From RGIG3701 sp017403345 (lineage in GTDB: Bacteria; Planctomycetota; Planctomycetia; Pirellulales; Thermoguttaceae), in assembly GCA_017403345.1 (NCBI GenBank), contig JAFQOH010000148.1, positions 1 through 64,000 of the forward strand: DNA of 64,000 bases. Direction: 5' to 3'. The stretch's first letter is position 1; every line of letters begins with the position of its first letter. The notes under the pieces were generated by a model, which did not search any database, had not been told where the DNA came from, and saw only the letters and a program-made list of their open reading frames with translations. The translations under genes and the position numbers were made by a program. Below are positions 53,664 to 63,701 of the stretch, piece by piece.

Positions 53664-56183
53664 TTACTCTTTCGTCCCGACGATGAATTTCGACTGGATC
53701 GGAGCAAGTTCCAGACCGGAGATCTTCACGAAACCGGCTTCACGAGTCACCATCGACTCCGGCACGGCCGTCATTTCGCCGGTCATGGGGTCCCAGAACT
53801 CCAGCGTCCGGAACGTTCCGCGCAGCGAGACGTCGAGAGATACGCCGGAATCCGAGGAGTTGGCGATAAAATAGAAATCGCGTCCGTCCTTCACTTTATG
53901 GATGTACTGGACCATTCCGTCGTAGTCGTAGTGTCCGCGCGGCGCAATGTCTACCGTCGGAAGCCGTTTGCCGTCATGCGAAACGATGCGGACATCCGGA
54001 ACCGCAATGAGCGCGTCGAGAGCACCGCGCAGTGCATCCGGAGTCGGCTTCGGAAGGAAAATCGCACGCTCGCGGCGGATCTCTGAAAGTGCCCGCGTCT
54101 CGATCCCCGGATACTGCATGACGTACTGGCCGTAGGCGTTCTGCTCCCGATACGCACGGAAACTCGCCGGGCGCACGATGTCTTCCTGACCGGAAAGCTG
54201 TGCCTCGACCTGTCCCTGGACCCGCGGATCCACGCCAAAAAGTTCCTCGATCATCGCGCAGATCTCCGCGTCAAATTCCGGTCCTTCTGACGCTCGGTCT
54301 GGAAGGCGAGTCGTCGCGAGAACTTTTCCGCCCGCACGATGGAATTCAAGCACCGAGCGGAGCGTTTCACGCGAAATCACTTCGGAACCCGTCAGGATGA
54401 GGACTTCGTAATCCTGCGGATTCTTCTCGTTTTTCAGCTGATAGACCGTCCGGCCGTCTGCCGTCTTGCCGACCGAGCAGCGTGACGCCATCGTATCCGG
54501 ATGAAGGTACGTGAAATCTCGATAAATACGCGACGTCAGGTCGCTCCCGACCGCGAGATAGTCCGTTTCCGACGGAATGTAGAGTCCGTACGGATACTCT
54601 CCCGGCGGGAAGTTTTTGTGGAAGTAAAAAAACGCCTTCAAATTGTCGATCGGGTAAACGATCCCAATGTCCGCGACGTGCTGACTGTGACGGAGGATCA
54701 GACTGATCCGGCTCACCCACTCACCATACTGCGGAAGGGTGCCCTTCAAATTCGCGTTACGCCATGAAATATCCGGCGGAATGTACATTTTCCCAGGATC
54801 CGTCCAGATCCCGTGCGGGAGAAGAACGTTTCCGCCCCGGCAGAAGATCTCCATACCGCTGCGGTAGAGCATCCGGTCATCAAATTCCGGTTTCCCATTC
54901 CGAACACCGTCGCGATAGTTCCCGTAGATCTCCACAAGACAGAGCGGTTTGTCAAACGTGACCGCCGCAGATGTCGGGACCTTGAAGCCGTCCCGGCCGT
55001 GACCATAGTAGTGGATCGAGTCGAAAAGAGGCGCATCGCTCGAACGGTGCGTCAGCATTTCATCTCCGCACATGTTGTTCGGCTGGATCGTATACGGACC
55101 CTGCGGATGACCGCTCGACATCAGCCCGTGCGCAGCGCACCAGTCGTGGACCACCTTCGGGTACCCGTCCGCGAAAAGTTCGTTTCTCGTCGTCCAAATA
55201 CGTACACGCGCCGAGGCCGTTTCCGGACCGATCGACATGAAGATCGCCGGGTAGTCGAGGGCCGGAGAGCGCCCGTAAAGCTCCTCGTACTTCGCATTGA
55301 AGACGCGAGTCCAGTTCCGTCCGCCTTTCGTCTGCGTAATGGTCACGTCATCAAAGAACGAAACCGGGATCGTCGTTCCGAAATGCTCCGGGAAACGCTC
55401 ATAGTATTTCTCATACGTCAGCGAAAGGAATTTCTTCATCGCTTCCGGATCCATATTGTCCACTTTGTTCCCGTCCGTCACCGCGTAGAAGACCATGACT
55501 TTCCACTCGCCGTCCGGAACGCTCCAGACGATCTGCGAGTCAGTGACCTCCGCAGATGCATCCTTCGTCAGGTCGATCCGCTTCCACGTTTTCAGATCCA
55601 TCGCGACGACTGCCTGGATCATCCCGTCTTTCCAGTTCTGGTTCAGTTTCCGCGAAAAACGAAATTCCGATCTCTCTTGCGGACCCGTGACGGTCCACTC
55701 TTCCATATCGAGACGCTTCGTAATGTCGTCCGGGTAAAGCTCTAGCATCTTTCCGCCGGCAGTTCCCGACGGGAAGTCCACGTCATCGTAAAACACGATC
55801 TTCTGTCCGCGTTTTTTTGCTTCTTCGAGAATCTTTCCGAAATACTCAAAGTATCCGTCCGTCAAATACTTCGGCTCGGTCGGAACATGACGTCCAAGCG
55901 GCAGGAATGTGTACCCGCCAAAGCCATTCTCCGTCCCCTTCTCAAAAAACTCATGGATGAGTTCATCCGTCAGCGGACCGTTCGTGTGCCAGAGCGGAAG
56001 AGGCTTGAGCGAAATGGACTCACCCGGAAGAATGAGCGGAGCCGAGCGAAAATTCTCCTCAAGAGACGGTTTCGCAGTCTCATTCACCGTTTGCGCCGAA
56101 ATGTTTCCAGCCCCCAAAAGGAGAGAGACAGCGCACGCACCTCCGCACAAAAACGCGCTCCAAAAAGGCAGGAATTTTTTCAT
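53664..56183 (-). CDS. Exported GH106-like glycoside hydrolase (alpha-L-rhamnosidase type)
   Basis: An 839-aa protein with signal peptide MKKFLPFWSAFLCGGACAVSLL. The central part resembles GH106 alpha-L-rhamnosidases: FFEKGTENGFGGYTFLPLG, FYDDVDFPSGTAGG, GNKVDNMDPEAMKKFLSLTYEKYYERFPEHFG, then FFDDVTITQ where GH106 enzymes have FxDEP-type acids. GHPQGPYTIQPNNMCGDEM and SIHYYGHGRDG follow. The C-terminal part is a jelly-roll or sandwich region. Substrate (rhamnose-containing glycan) is inferred from family. It has a near-consensus promoter (56242-56270) and no neighbouring glycan gene in the same transcript. Confidence 0.75.
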   Translation of the reverse strand: MKKFLPFWSAFLCGGACAVSLLLGAGNISAQTVNETAKPSLEENFRSAPLILPGESISLKPLPLWHTNGPLTDELIHEFFEKGTENGFGGYTFLPLGRHVPTEPKYLTDGYFEYFGKILEEAKKRGQKIVFYDDVDFPSGTAGGKMLELYPDDITKRLDMEEWTVTGPQERSEFRFSRKLNQNWKDGMIQAVVAMDLKTWKRIDLTKDASAEVTDSQIVWSVPDGEWKVMVFYAVTDGNKVDNMDPEAMKKFLSLTYEKYYERFPEHFGTTIPVSFFDDVTITQTKGGRNWTRVFNAKYEELYGRSPALDYPAIFMSIGPETASARVRIWTTRNELFADGYPKVVHDWCAAHGLMSSGHPQGPYTIQPNNMCGDEMLTHRSSDAPLFDSIHYYGHGRDGFKVPTSAAVTFDKPLCLVEIYGNYRDGVRNGKPEFDDRMLYRSGMEIFCRGGNVLLPHGIWTDPGKMYIPPDISWRNANLKGTLPQYGEWVSRISLILRHSQHVADIGIVYPIDNLKAFFYFHKNFPPGEYPYGLYIPSETDYLAVGSDLTSRIYRDFTYLHPDTMASRCSVGKTADGRTVYQLKNEKNPQDYEVLILTGSEVISRETLRSVLEFHRAGGKVLATTRLPDRASEGPEFDAEICAMIEELFGVDPRVQGQVEAQLSGQEDIVRPASFRAYREQNAYGQYVMQYPGIETRALSEIRRERAIFLPKPTPDALRGALDALIAVPDVRIVSHDGKRLPTVDIAPRGHYDYDGMVQYIHKVKDGRDFYFIANSSDSGVSLDVSLRGTFRTLEFWDPMTGEMTAVPESMVTREAGFVKISGLELAPIQSKFIVGTKE

Positions 56184-56241
56184 GATCTGAACTTTCTAAA
56201 AAATGAAAGGCTGGATAAAAATGAAATCTTGTATTTTTTGT

Positions 56242-56270
56242 ATTTTACCATAAAAAACGCCCCGCGTCAA
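56242..56270 (-). promoter_or_regulatory. Promoter candidate for the GH106-like gene
   Basis: Minus strand TTGACG (56265-56270), 17-bp spacer, TAAAAT (56242-56247), about 60 bp upstream of the start. Confidence 0.7.
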
Positions 56271-56447
56271 GTGGAAAAGGAAAATTTGTGGCTCATCCGG
56301 CAGCCGCAGATCGGATCGTATCGGGATCTCGACTGTACTCCCACCCCGCGAGACACTGATCAGAAACGCACGAAACGTACGAAAAGAGCTTCACACTCTG
56401 GAAATTTTTCATGAAAAAACGAGCCGTCTATTCGCACTGTCCCCAAT

Positions 56448-56475
56448 CGAAAAAGCCTCCCGCACGATGGGAGGC
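56448..56475 (-). terminator. Rho-independent terminator of the PEP-CTERM protein gene
   Basis: Minus strand GCCTCCC/GGGAGGC stem (56455-56461 with 56469-56475), 7-nt loop, followed by a run of T. Confidence 0.85.
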
Positions 56476-56503
56476 CTTCATGAAAATGGACGTTTTTTCT
56501 GCG

Positions 56504-59212
56504 TTACCAAGCCGTCTTGCGGCATCTCACCCTGCAGAGACCCAAGAAACCGAGTGCCGTAACGAGAAGCGTAAACGTCGAGGGTTCCGGCACGGAGGAC
56601 GAAGGAGTTCCTCCCTCTCCAACCAGCGCGATCCAAAGATCTCCCGTCTGCGCATCATATCCGGAGTTCCACACTCCAACAGCATCGGCCAGTTCAAGAC
56701 TCACAGCCAACAGCTGGCCGTCCGGCGTTTGGACGTTCATCACACTGTATTTTTCGTCTTCCGTGAATAAATCAAGGACACTCGCGTCAGCGATAAGTTC
56801 CAGCACAAGCGTGTCGTCGTCTGCGGAAAGCGATCCCGTAACCTCCAGCAGACTACTATTCAGCACCTGTTCCAGGACATCCGCCTGAGTGAGATCCACG
56901 AGGTAAGTTCCTCCGTCAAAACTCAAATTTCCGTCAAGGGTCCCAGTTCCCATGAGGTACGCACCCGACTGAACGGATGTGTCCGAGGTGATGGAGCCGG
57001 TGAGGTCAAGGATCCCGTCTTTCACGGCGGTCTTTCCCGTGTAAGTGTTTGTCCCGGCGAGAGTCCACGTTCCGCTTCCGGTTTTATCCAAATGCAGGGT
57101 CACAGTGTCGTGATCCTGTATTTTTCCAGCGTAAGTCCCGGACATTCCTGAGGCTCCGACTTCCACATAAACATTCTTGACGCCGGCTTTTGCCGTATCC
57201 TGCCCGGCCCGCAGAGTCGCGTTTTTATTGGCAGTTTCCAGCATACCGAAAGAAAACACAGCTGCCGGATCGTCGCTGTCCGTCAGGAGAACGATCCCGG
57301 TCGCACCGCTGTCCAGACAGTACTGCGCCTTGGGACTCGCCCCCTGCGGGCTGAAGCCGAGCCAGCTCGACGTTGAAACGATCGTTCCGGCAAATTCGGA
57401 AGCGTCCCCCAAAAGGTGCAGCTGGTTATTTCCTGTTTTGGTAAGAGCCGCGTTCCCGGTCAAATTTCCGTCGATCCCCAATACATTGCCCGCGACATTG
57501 ATCGTACTGTCAGAGCGAACTTCCAAAGTCGTGGGCAAAACGATCTTTCCCGACCCGCCTTTCTGGAGCGTACCGCCATCCAGTACGACAGCACAGGTCC
57601 CCAGCGCGGTGGAAGCGTTGACGCTCAAAGTACCTTCCCGAACGATGATGTTCCCGGAGAAATCATTCGTTCCGCCCACCGCGAGGACGTTCGTCCCGGT
57701 TTTCAGAACGGTTCCAGACCCAGTCAGAGTGCCGTTGGAGAAGTTAAACTGACTCTTTCCGTTTACCGTGAGATCGATCTCGGCATCGCTGTCCAGAACG
57801 GTGATCGGCGAAGCAAGCGTGATCGTGCAGGTACCGTTGTTGCTGAAAGTTCCGTTGGAAGCCGTGATAGGGAGAGCGAAATTACCTCCGACACTTCCCC
57901 GATCCATCACGAGCGTTCCGCCGTCCTCAATGCTCACAGGCACGCTCCACCATCCGGAACTGCCGCCGTCTCCGTACTGCAGCGTGGTCCCTTCACCCCG
58001 AACCGTGATCGTGTTTTTGCTGGAATCGCCGTTTTTCAATCCGCCGCCGGCAGGGACGACAAGTTTACCGCCGCCGGAGATGACGATATTTCCGCTCTCG
58101 TTATTTGTAGTGCTATTACTTCCGCCTGCAAAATTGATGGTACCGGAAACAGTAAGCGTCGCCCCCTCCGCAATGGAAATATCGCCCGCTGTCGGATTCG
58201 AGCTTCTTTTGCGGAAGTAGGTGTCTGCCGAGATTTCCGAATCGCTCAGAACAGTGATCGCGCCGCAGACGAGGTAGTGTCCGTAAGCGGAGGGATTCAC
58301 TTTGTTCCCAGTCGTCAGATCGACCGCGGTGAGTGCCCCGCCGTTTAAGGTAATATTGCCGATATTCGTGTGTCCGCCGCTGGAAGAATGATTGACGCGC
58401 GCCCCTTCATTGATGGTGAAATTGGCCATGGCATTCTGCTCGGAGCCCCAAATATTGTTCACCGCGAAGTCGAGCGTCGTACCGCTGCCGGAAACAGATA
58501 TCCGCGCGCCTTTCCCATTCACCGCGGTTTTCTTCATGGTGACAGTCCCGCCGCCGGAAATATCCCAGAGTACGTTTTTATCGTACGGGTCGCTAAAATT
58601 CACCTGCGCTGCCAGCGTGAGGGTACTTCCGGAATTCACGATAAATTTACCCGCATTACCGCTTGGAGCCTGCTGACTGGCGCCGCGGATCAGAATTTTG
58701 TTACACTCGATGGAAGAATCTGCCGTCACGGTGACTGTACCGGCCAAAAGGAAATTCCCATGATCACTCGCAGACGACACAGAGTAGAGCGACCCGCCGT
58801 TGAGCAGCACGTTTCCGAGATTCACATGCCCCTTAAAGCTGGTTTGGACCATCCCGCCGTTTATCTCGATCGCCGGCGGATCTTCCGATCCTACGCCAAG
58901 CGCGTTGCTCGCGCCAAGATCGAGGATCGCGCCGGAAGCGATGCGGATCCGCGAGGTTTTCGTAAGACCGTTGGTCGACGTTACTTTCAGTGTACCGGCA
59001 TTGATCTGCGTGGTTCCCGTATATGTATTGCTCCCGGACAGGGTAAACGTTCCATCGCCGTCTTTCACCAGATCAACAGCTCCTGTAAATGGCGGTACCG
59101 GGACACCGACCGCGCTATCATCTGTCACGGTTATCGTTTCCCCAGAACAGAGAGACGTGAGCATCGCCGACATGCAAAACACGCTAAATAATTTCTTGGC
59201 TGATTTTTTCAT
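56504..59212 (-). CDS. Exported autotransporter-type beta-strand repeat protein with PEP-CTERM sorting tail
   Basis: A 902-aa protein with a signal peptide (MKKSAKKLFSVFCMSAMLTSLCSG). It has many autotransporter-associated beta-strand repeats of the type LSGSNTYTGTTQINAGTLKV, LTKTGNNQLHLLGDASEFAGTI and LDKTGSGTWTLAGTNTYTGKTAVKDG. It ends with a PEP-CTERM tail: VPEPST, a hydrophobic segment and a basic end (RCRK). This tail is recognised by an exosortase/XrtA-type system, so the protein should be processed and released or anchored at the surface. No classical autotransporter beta-barrel is present. Adhesin, sheath or biofilm matrix protein is likely. The partner exosortase is not in the window. 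Confidence 0.9.
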   Translation of the reverse strand: MKKSAKKLFSVFCMSAMLTSLCSGETITVTDDSAVGVPVPPFTGAVDLVKDGDGTFTLSGSNTYTGTTQINAGTLKVTSTNGLTKTSRIRIASGAILDLGASNALGVGSEDPPAIEINGGMVQTSFKGHVNLGNVLLNGGSLYSVSSASDHGNFLLAGTVTVTADSSIECNKILIRGASQQAPSGNAGKFIVNSGSTLTLAAQVNFSDPYDKNVLWDISGGGTVTMKKTAVNGKGARISVSGSGTTLDFAVNNIWGSEQNAMANFTINEGARVNHSSSGGHTNIGNITLNGGALTAVDLTTGNKVNPSAYGHYLVCGAITVLSDSEISADTYFRKRSSNPTAGDISIAEGATLTVSGTINFAGGSNSTTNNESGNIVISGGGKLVVPAGGGLKNGDSSKNTITVRGEGTTLQYGDGGSSGWWSVPVSIEDGGTLVMDRGSVGGNFALPITASNGTFSNNGTCTITLASPITVLDSDAEIDLTVNGKSQFNFSNGTLTGSGTVLKTGTNVLAVGGTNDFSGNIIVREGTLSVNASTALGTCAVVLDGGTLQKGGSGKIVLPTTLEVRSDSTINVAGNVLGIDGNLTGNAALTKTGNNQLHLLGDASEFAGTIVSTSSWLGFSPQGASPKAQYCLDSGATGIVLLTDSDDPAAVFSFGMLETANKNATLRAGQDTAKAGVKNVYVEVGASGMSGTYAGKIQDHDTVTLHLDKTGSGTWTLAGTNTYTGKTAVKDGILDLTGSITSDTSVQSGAYLMGTGTLDGNLSFDGGTYLVDLTQADVLEQVLNSSLLEVTGSLSADDDTLVLELIADASVLDLFTEDEKYSVMNVQTPDGQLLAVSLELADAVGVWNSGYDAQTGDLWIALVGEGGTPSSSVPEPSTFTLLVTALGFLGLCRVRCRKTAW

Positions 59213-59842
59213 TTACGACACCTTAAATCTGGACGACCGCAAAAATCTAACGACGGAGAGGCGGAAAATTTTCCATTAAGTTGACAGGAACCTAAAACGA
59301 AAATACCCCGCTCTGAAATATTCCTTGTTTACATTATACATCGATTTTTTCAAATGTCAGATTTTTTCATATTTTTCTTATATTATTTTAAAATTTTTCT
59401 AAAATATTTCGATTTTTTCCATCTAAAAATACAGTCGGATCGTCAGCTCTCGTGAAACGATGCAGGCGTCCCCATCCAGGCCGCGGCAGCCATTGGCGCA
59501 CTCTCATGAGATAATTGGTACAGTTTCACCGCTGAAAACAAGGAAGAGTTCCCAGAAAGACACTGAAAGGAAACACGAAAAACTCGAAAAAATGCGAAAT
59601 TCACCAAAAGACTAAAAAATATTTTAAATCTTTCGTGGCTTTTTGTGTTTTCCGTGAAATTCGTGTCAGGGCACGTTCACCCCCTTTTTCCTCTTTCTTT
59701 TCAGTGTGTTTCAGCGTCTTTTCAGTGCTCTCTGTGGTGAGATCAGAACCTAGATCGGTACGCACCTTCCGGAGGAGCCCTCTCGAAACTCCCCCCGCCT
59801 GAATTCCTGCCGCCCAAACGGCCTCCTCTCCCAAGCGGCGTC
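59213..59842. other. Intergenic region upstream of the PEP-CTERM protein gene
   Basis: 630 bp. The part near the PEP-CTERM gene is very AT-rich (about 59330-59420) and carries its promoter (59333-59360). At 59560-59740 there is low-complexity sequence of short CGAAAAA-like and TTTTTCGTG-like words forming an imperfect inverted repeat. A 77-codon ORF on the minus strand there is composed of these words and is not considered a gene. Confidence 0.6.
59333..59360 (-). promoter_or_regulatory. Promoter candidate for the PEP-CTERM protein gene
   Basis: Minus strand CTGACA (59355-59360), 16-bp spacer, TATAAT (59333-59338); the predicted leader is about 115 nt. Confidence 0.65.
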
Positions 59843-60786
59843 TTACCGATCATATATGGAATCGTGATGCGTATCCATTCCGCCAGTGCTGAGCAATCCG
59901 AGAGAATCGCATCGGCACTTCACTTCATTTACCAGCTCCGCATCATTCGCCAGCGCTGTATCATACGACTGGTAGTAATTTTCGACAAATACCGCTTTCT
60001 TTTTGCCCGCGTCTTTGAATGCGCACACCAAATTGCCAATAACATCGGCAGCTGCGCCAGTGTCTTTGGACGGCATTTTTTTGTAGGATTGGTGTTCCAG
60101 CGGATGCGCGTAACCGACGATTGCCGTTTCCTGAGCAGAGAGGAGCTCAAAAGCATCCGTGAATGTCCCCGCGCTTACGTAACACGGATCTTTGAATCCA
60201 GCCAAGACTCTGTCCAGTTCCCCGGTCAGTTTTGCGTCAAACGGATCGATACATTGTGCCAGCACGGGATTTCGTTCATTTTATCAATATAAGATGCCTT
60301 GATAATATTATTGTTTAATACCAATAAGTAATACTTAACGACAACATCGTCACCACACAGTCTTGCCTTCCTGTCGTTCACCACCCATCTTAAGTAGGAT
60401 TTCTTACATTCATTGGCATAAAAGTGAGCTCTGCACCATTCAGTCAGTTCCTCGGAGTACTTTGTCTTCTTATATTGCAGCGGGGAGAAGCACCACTCAA
60501 TATATCTCATACTATATCCATCCTTTACCATGCCGATCATCTTTGAGAGGTCATACCCATAAATATCCCGATCCTCGTTCAATTCACACTCAAGATGATC
60601 TTTGCGATCCCCGTTGAAATAGCTTGCTGCCGAAGAAACATACACGAATCGAAGATCATGATCGCTTCCCGCCGAGTCGCTCCCCCAGGCTTTGCTCCCC
60701 ATATCGCAGGCATAGAGGATCCTGATATCATGTTTCTTTTCGATCTCCTCCAATTTTGCCAGAACTTCATGATCCTCGACCAGCAT
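59843..60786 (-). pseudogene. Nucleotidyltransferase (PF10127-type), broken by a one-base deletion
   Basis: Two adjacent frames encode the two halves of one protein. The N-terminal 186-codon frame (60786-60226) has GSKAWGSDSAGSDHDLRFVYV, the DNA-polymerase-beta-type nucleotidyltransferase motif GSxxxG..SDxD, with AAGGAGAGATAAGT before the ATG. At about 60265-60268 (NEIP, then VLAQCID in the other frame) one base is missing and homology continues to the stop at 59843. Adding one base restores about 310 residues. Either a natural mutation or a sequencing error; catalytic Asp residues are in the intact N-terminal part. An own promoter lies at 60886-60914. The substrate of this family is unclear. 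Confidence 0.75.
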
Positions 60787-60885
60787 ACTTATCTCTCCTT
60801 ACAGGGCCGCCAGGTCACAGCATTATGTCAGCGTGCCCGCGAATCGTGTATCTGGTCTGCGGCGCCCGTATTGTAATATTTAGGA

Positions 60886-60914
60886 ATTATACTTCCCATT
60901 CTTCGGAATTACAA
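60886..60914 (-). promoter_or_regulatory. Promoter candidate for the nucleotidyltransferase gene
   Basis: Minus strand TTGTAA (60909-60914), 17-bp spacer, TATAAT (60886-60891). Confidence 0.6.
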
Positions 60915-61042
60915 GCCCTCCCTTCTGGAAATTTTCAATAAAAAGGGGCCCCCGCCAAGTGCGTACCAGTTCGCCGCAGGATCCCGCAGTTGGGCTGGCA
61001 CGCATTGCTGAAAGAGCCGTCACAGGCCTGCGTTCTCCCATT

Positions 61043-63559
61043 CTACCAGATGAAAGAGATCTCATCAAAGTAGAGTTTCAGGACGTCACCGTGCTCGTGA
61101 TTTCCCTCCGAGATCGTGAGACGCACGCTCTGCGGAAGACCAGAGACCGGCGGCATCCCGTCGTAGCCCGCATTTTCGAGCGGCACGAACAGCGTGTGCC
61201 AGACGCGTTCTTCCAGCTCCGACGGCGTCGTATACGAAAAACCGCCCGGCTGCACTCCCGCGTGGATCGGCGTTTTGCCTGCATTGACAGTCCGGTTGGA
61301 ATCCACATAAACCCGCATGAGCAGACCGCGCGGCTTGACATTCCCGCGAGTCTCCCATTCCGCTTTCGTAACGTAACCCGCCAGCGCAGGCCAGTTCGAC
61401 GGATAGGGTCCCTTTGCCGAAGAACCGTCACGCTCTTTGTCCACAGTGACCGTCAGCAGAACACACCGATCGTTTCTCGCACCCGCCGGCACGTCCGTAC
61501 CTTCCACGATCTCGACTTTCGCTTCATCTTCCGAAGCGATACAGCGTTCCAACGGGATCGGGAGACTCTGGATCGTTCCATCAGTATCCCTCCGAGCAAA
61601 TTCCGCCTGGAAAGGATCGACCCACTCGATCTCGCGCGGCTCGATGATGACGGAGGGGGCCGTCTTTTTATTAACGGGCGAGAATCGGTAAAGCGCCTCG
61701 ATCCGCTCCGCGATCCGGGTCCGGTACGCATCGAAACGTTCCGATTCCCAAAGATGACGGTTCAGGTACTTCTCCTTCACGACGATGGAATCCCAAATTT
61801 CCTGAAGCAGTGCGCGCGACCGAGCGATCTCGGCATTCAGAGCCGCATTTTGAGTTCCCTCGCGCTGAATGACCGCGTTCTGGAGCGTGTAGAGGTAGCG
61901 CAGGTCGCTGATCCCCTCGCGAAAGCACTCCCAGTAGGTCGTCATGATGACTTCACCGGTCTCCGGATGCAGAAGATTCCCGCCGCTCGACGTTTCCAGA
62001 TCGAAATGATCCGGCGAACCGGCACGCCAGATCCACGGAATGAGCAGATCGAAACCGCTCCGCCACATTCCGAAACCGTACGTCATTCGTCCTCCTTTGC
62101 ACATGATGACCATGTCCTTGCGCTCGTACGAATTGTGATTCGGATAGCACCAGTACTCGCGCTTGTGCCGGCCGACAGTCTCCGCGTAGGACGGAGCAAA
62201 GACCTGACTCGCAAAAATGTCTACGACGTGATCGTATTTCGGGAACGAAAGATCATGCGGCTCCTTCGTCGTATACGTCGGCAGCCCGGCATCATGGAAT
62301 GCCTGGTAAACACGCGTTCCAAACTCCGTCGATTCCGGCGCGATCTCATCCAGCGGCCCGAAGATCATCTCCGGCGTTCCTTCCGGCAGCGCATCGACGT
62401 CTTTCTTCAATTCTCGGCACATGCGGGCCAGTTCCGTGTAAAATTCCTCTTTCGGCGGCGTCAGAACGCGGATGTGCTTTCCAAATTTCCCTCCGTAATA
62501 GTACGACGCAATCCACGAACACCCACCGCCAATCGTCGGTATCGGCCCGGCCATGCCGTTTTTGCGCATCAGTTCAAGCCAAAAATCCAACTCCGGAAAA
62601 TAGAAACGTTTCCCATCGCCGTCAAAGCGCATCTGGTAGACCGGACTGCGGGTGAATCCGTAGTCGCGCATCGCGGCAAACTCACGCTCCATCCGTTCCC
62701 GGTCCCACTGACCGTCGGAAGTTTTCGGCGGGTAATAGTACGCGGAATAGTGTTTCGCCGGGTCACGCAAAAGATCGAATCCCAGCACCTTCAGCTCGAC
62801 AGGCAGCTCGGCAGAACGCATTTCCGCCCCGTCGCGGCCCCAGGAAATACGCACTTTCCCCGCATAAATACCGGGTTTCATCTTGGAAGGCACTTTGAAA
62901 GTCAGAAAGTACCGCTGCGGTTCCTTTGCCGGAGCGTCCGTGACCGTCACATCCTGAAGATACTCCGGCAGCACTCGGTACTGCTTCGTTTTGGAAGAGT
63001 ACTGCGGATAGCGGATCCCGCGGTACGTCACGAGACGGAGCTGAACGTTTTCCGGCGGAAAAAGCCATTCATCCTGATCCATCTCTCCGTCCAGCGTCTG
63101 GATCCTGCGAAATTCCCCCGCACTCACACGCAGCGAGGGAAGCTCCTGCAGCGGATAGACCGCGAAATTCAGCGTCTGAAACTGATTTCCAGCCGCGAAA
63201 AACGCCAGTTTCTCAACTCGCTCCTCCGCCCCGGGACGCGATTCCGGATAGACGGCATCCACCAGCGGACGAGAAAAAAGCGCAAAACCGCGCTGCTTTT
63301 CACTCTCCGTCGGTTCAAACTCCGGTCTGGATTCATGGTACGGGATCCGCGTCCAGTCCTCCGGCGCCTCATCCGAAGGCGGAAGTGCACGACGCTCTGC
63401 CGAAGGTTCCGCAAACAGCGCTCCGACTGAAAGTCCCAAGATCAGAACGACCGTAAAAAATGAAAATGCGCGAAACGCAAAAAATGCCCACGGCAGAACC
63501 ATCCTCACGATTTGACGGGATCCCCGCGGGAAAAGATCCAGTTTCAGAAAATCACTCAT
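61043..63559 (-). CDS. Exported DUF4091-like glycosidase-type protein
   Basis: An 838-aa protein. The ATG at 63559 has GAGG 7 bases upstream; the long N-terminal region leads into a signal or membrane segment (LPWAFFAFRAFSFFTVVLILGLSVGALFA). A beta-sandwich region comes first (FAVYPLQELPSLRVSAGEF ... FLTFKVPSKMKPGIYAGKVRIS). A TIM-barrel-like region follows with FGPLDEIAP, whose D-E pair matches the acid motif of DUF4091/glycoside-hydrolase-like proteins. Further motifs are YWCYPNHNSYERKD, WRAGSPDHFD and WECFREGISDLRYLYTL, typical for that group. The C-terminal part is another sandwich. Glycan hydrolysis is plausible but unproven. Confidence 0.75.
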   Translation of the reverse strand: MSDFLKLDLFPRGSRQIVRMVLPWAFFAFRAFSFFTVVLILGLSVGALFAEPSAERRALPPSDEAPEDWTRIPYHESRPEFEPTESEKQRGFALFSRPLVDAVYPESRPGAEERVEKLAFFAAGNQFQTLNFAVYPLQELPSLRVSAGEFRRIQTLDGEMDQDEWLFPPENVQLRLVTYRGIRYPQYSSKTKQYRVLPEYLQDVTVTDAPAKEPQRYFLTFKVPSKMKPGIYAGKVRISWGRDGAEMRSAELPVELKVLGFDLLRDPAKHYSAYYYPPKTSDGQWDRERMEREFAAMRDYGFTRSPVYQMRFDGDGKRFYFPELDFWLELMRKNGMAGPIPTIGGGCSWIASYYYGGKFGKHIRVLTPPKEEFYTELARMCRELKKDVDALPEGTPEMIFGPLDEIAPESTEFGTRVYQAFHDAGLPTYTTKEPHDLSFPKYDHVVDIFASQVFAPSYAETVGRHKREYWCYPNHNSYERKDMVIMCKGGRMTYGFGMWRSGFDLLIPWIWRAGSPDHFDLETSSGGNLLHPETGEVIMTTYWECFREGISDLRYLYTLQNAVIQREGTQNAALNAEIARSRALLQEIWDSIVVKEKYLNRHLWESERFDAYRTRIAERIEALYRFSPVNKKTAPSVIIEPREIEWVDPFQAEFARRDTDGTIQSLPIPLERCIASEDEAKVEIVEGTDVPAGARNDRCVLLTVTVDKERDGSSAKGPYPSNWPALAGYVTKAEWETRGNVKPRGLLMRVYVDSNRTVNAGKTPIHAGVQPGGFSYTTPSELEERVWHTLFVPLENAGYDGMPPVSGLPQSVRLTISEGNHEHGDVLKLYFDEISFIW

Positions 63560-63701
63560 ACACATACCTCGATTCTAGTTGGCAGGCGGTGGGAAACAAA
63601 AAATCCTCTGTGCGTCAACAAAAACGCACAGACTCAAACGAGAAACAGAAACCCTCAGTTTTCGAGATCAAAACACGTTTCGGTCTCCCGCATCACTCTT
63701 C

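Larger units (their letters stand above)
56184..56503. other. Intergenic region between the PEP-CTERM protein gene and the GH106-like gene
   Basis: 320 bp containing the promoter of the GH106-like gene (56242-56270) and the terminator of the PEP-CTERM gene (56448-56475). Nothing else was recognised. Confidence 0.7.

Noticed and set aside
59601..59834. A 77-codon minus-strand ORF upstream of the PEP-CTERM gene
   Set aside because: Made of low-complexity words in an intergenic repeat; Lys/Glu/Thr-rich translation with no homology and no ribosome binding site.
60959..63430. An 823-codon plus-strand open frame
   Set aside because: It lies opposite the DUF4091-like gene and its translation is Arg/His-rich with no domain. 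It is a shadow of the minus-strand gene caused by codon bias.
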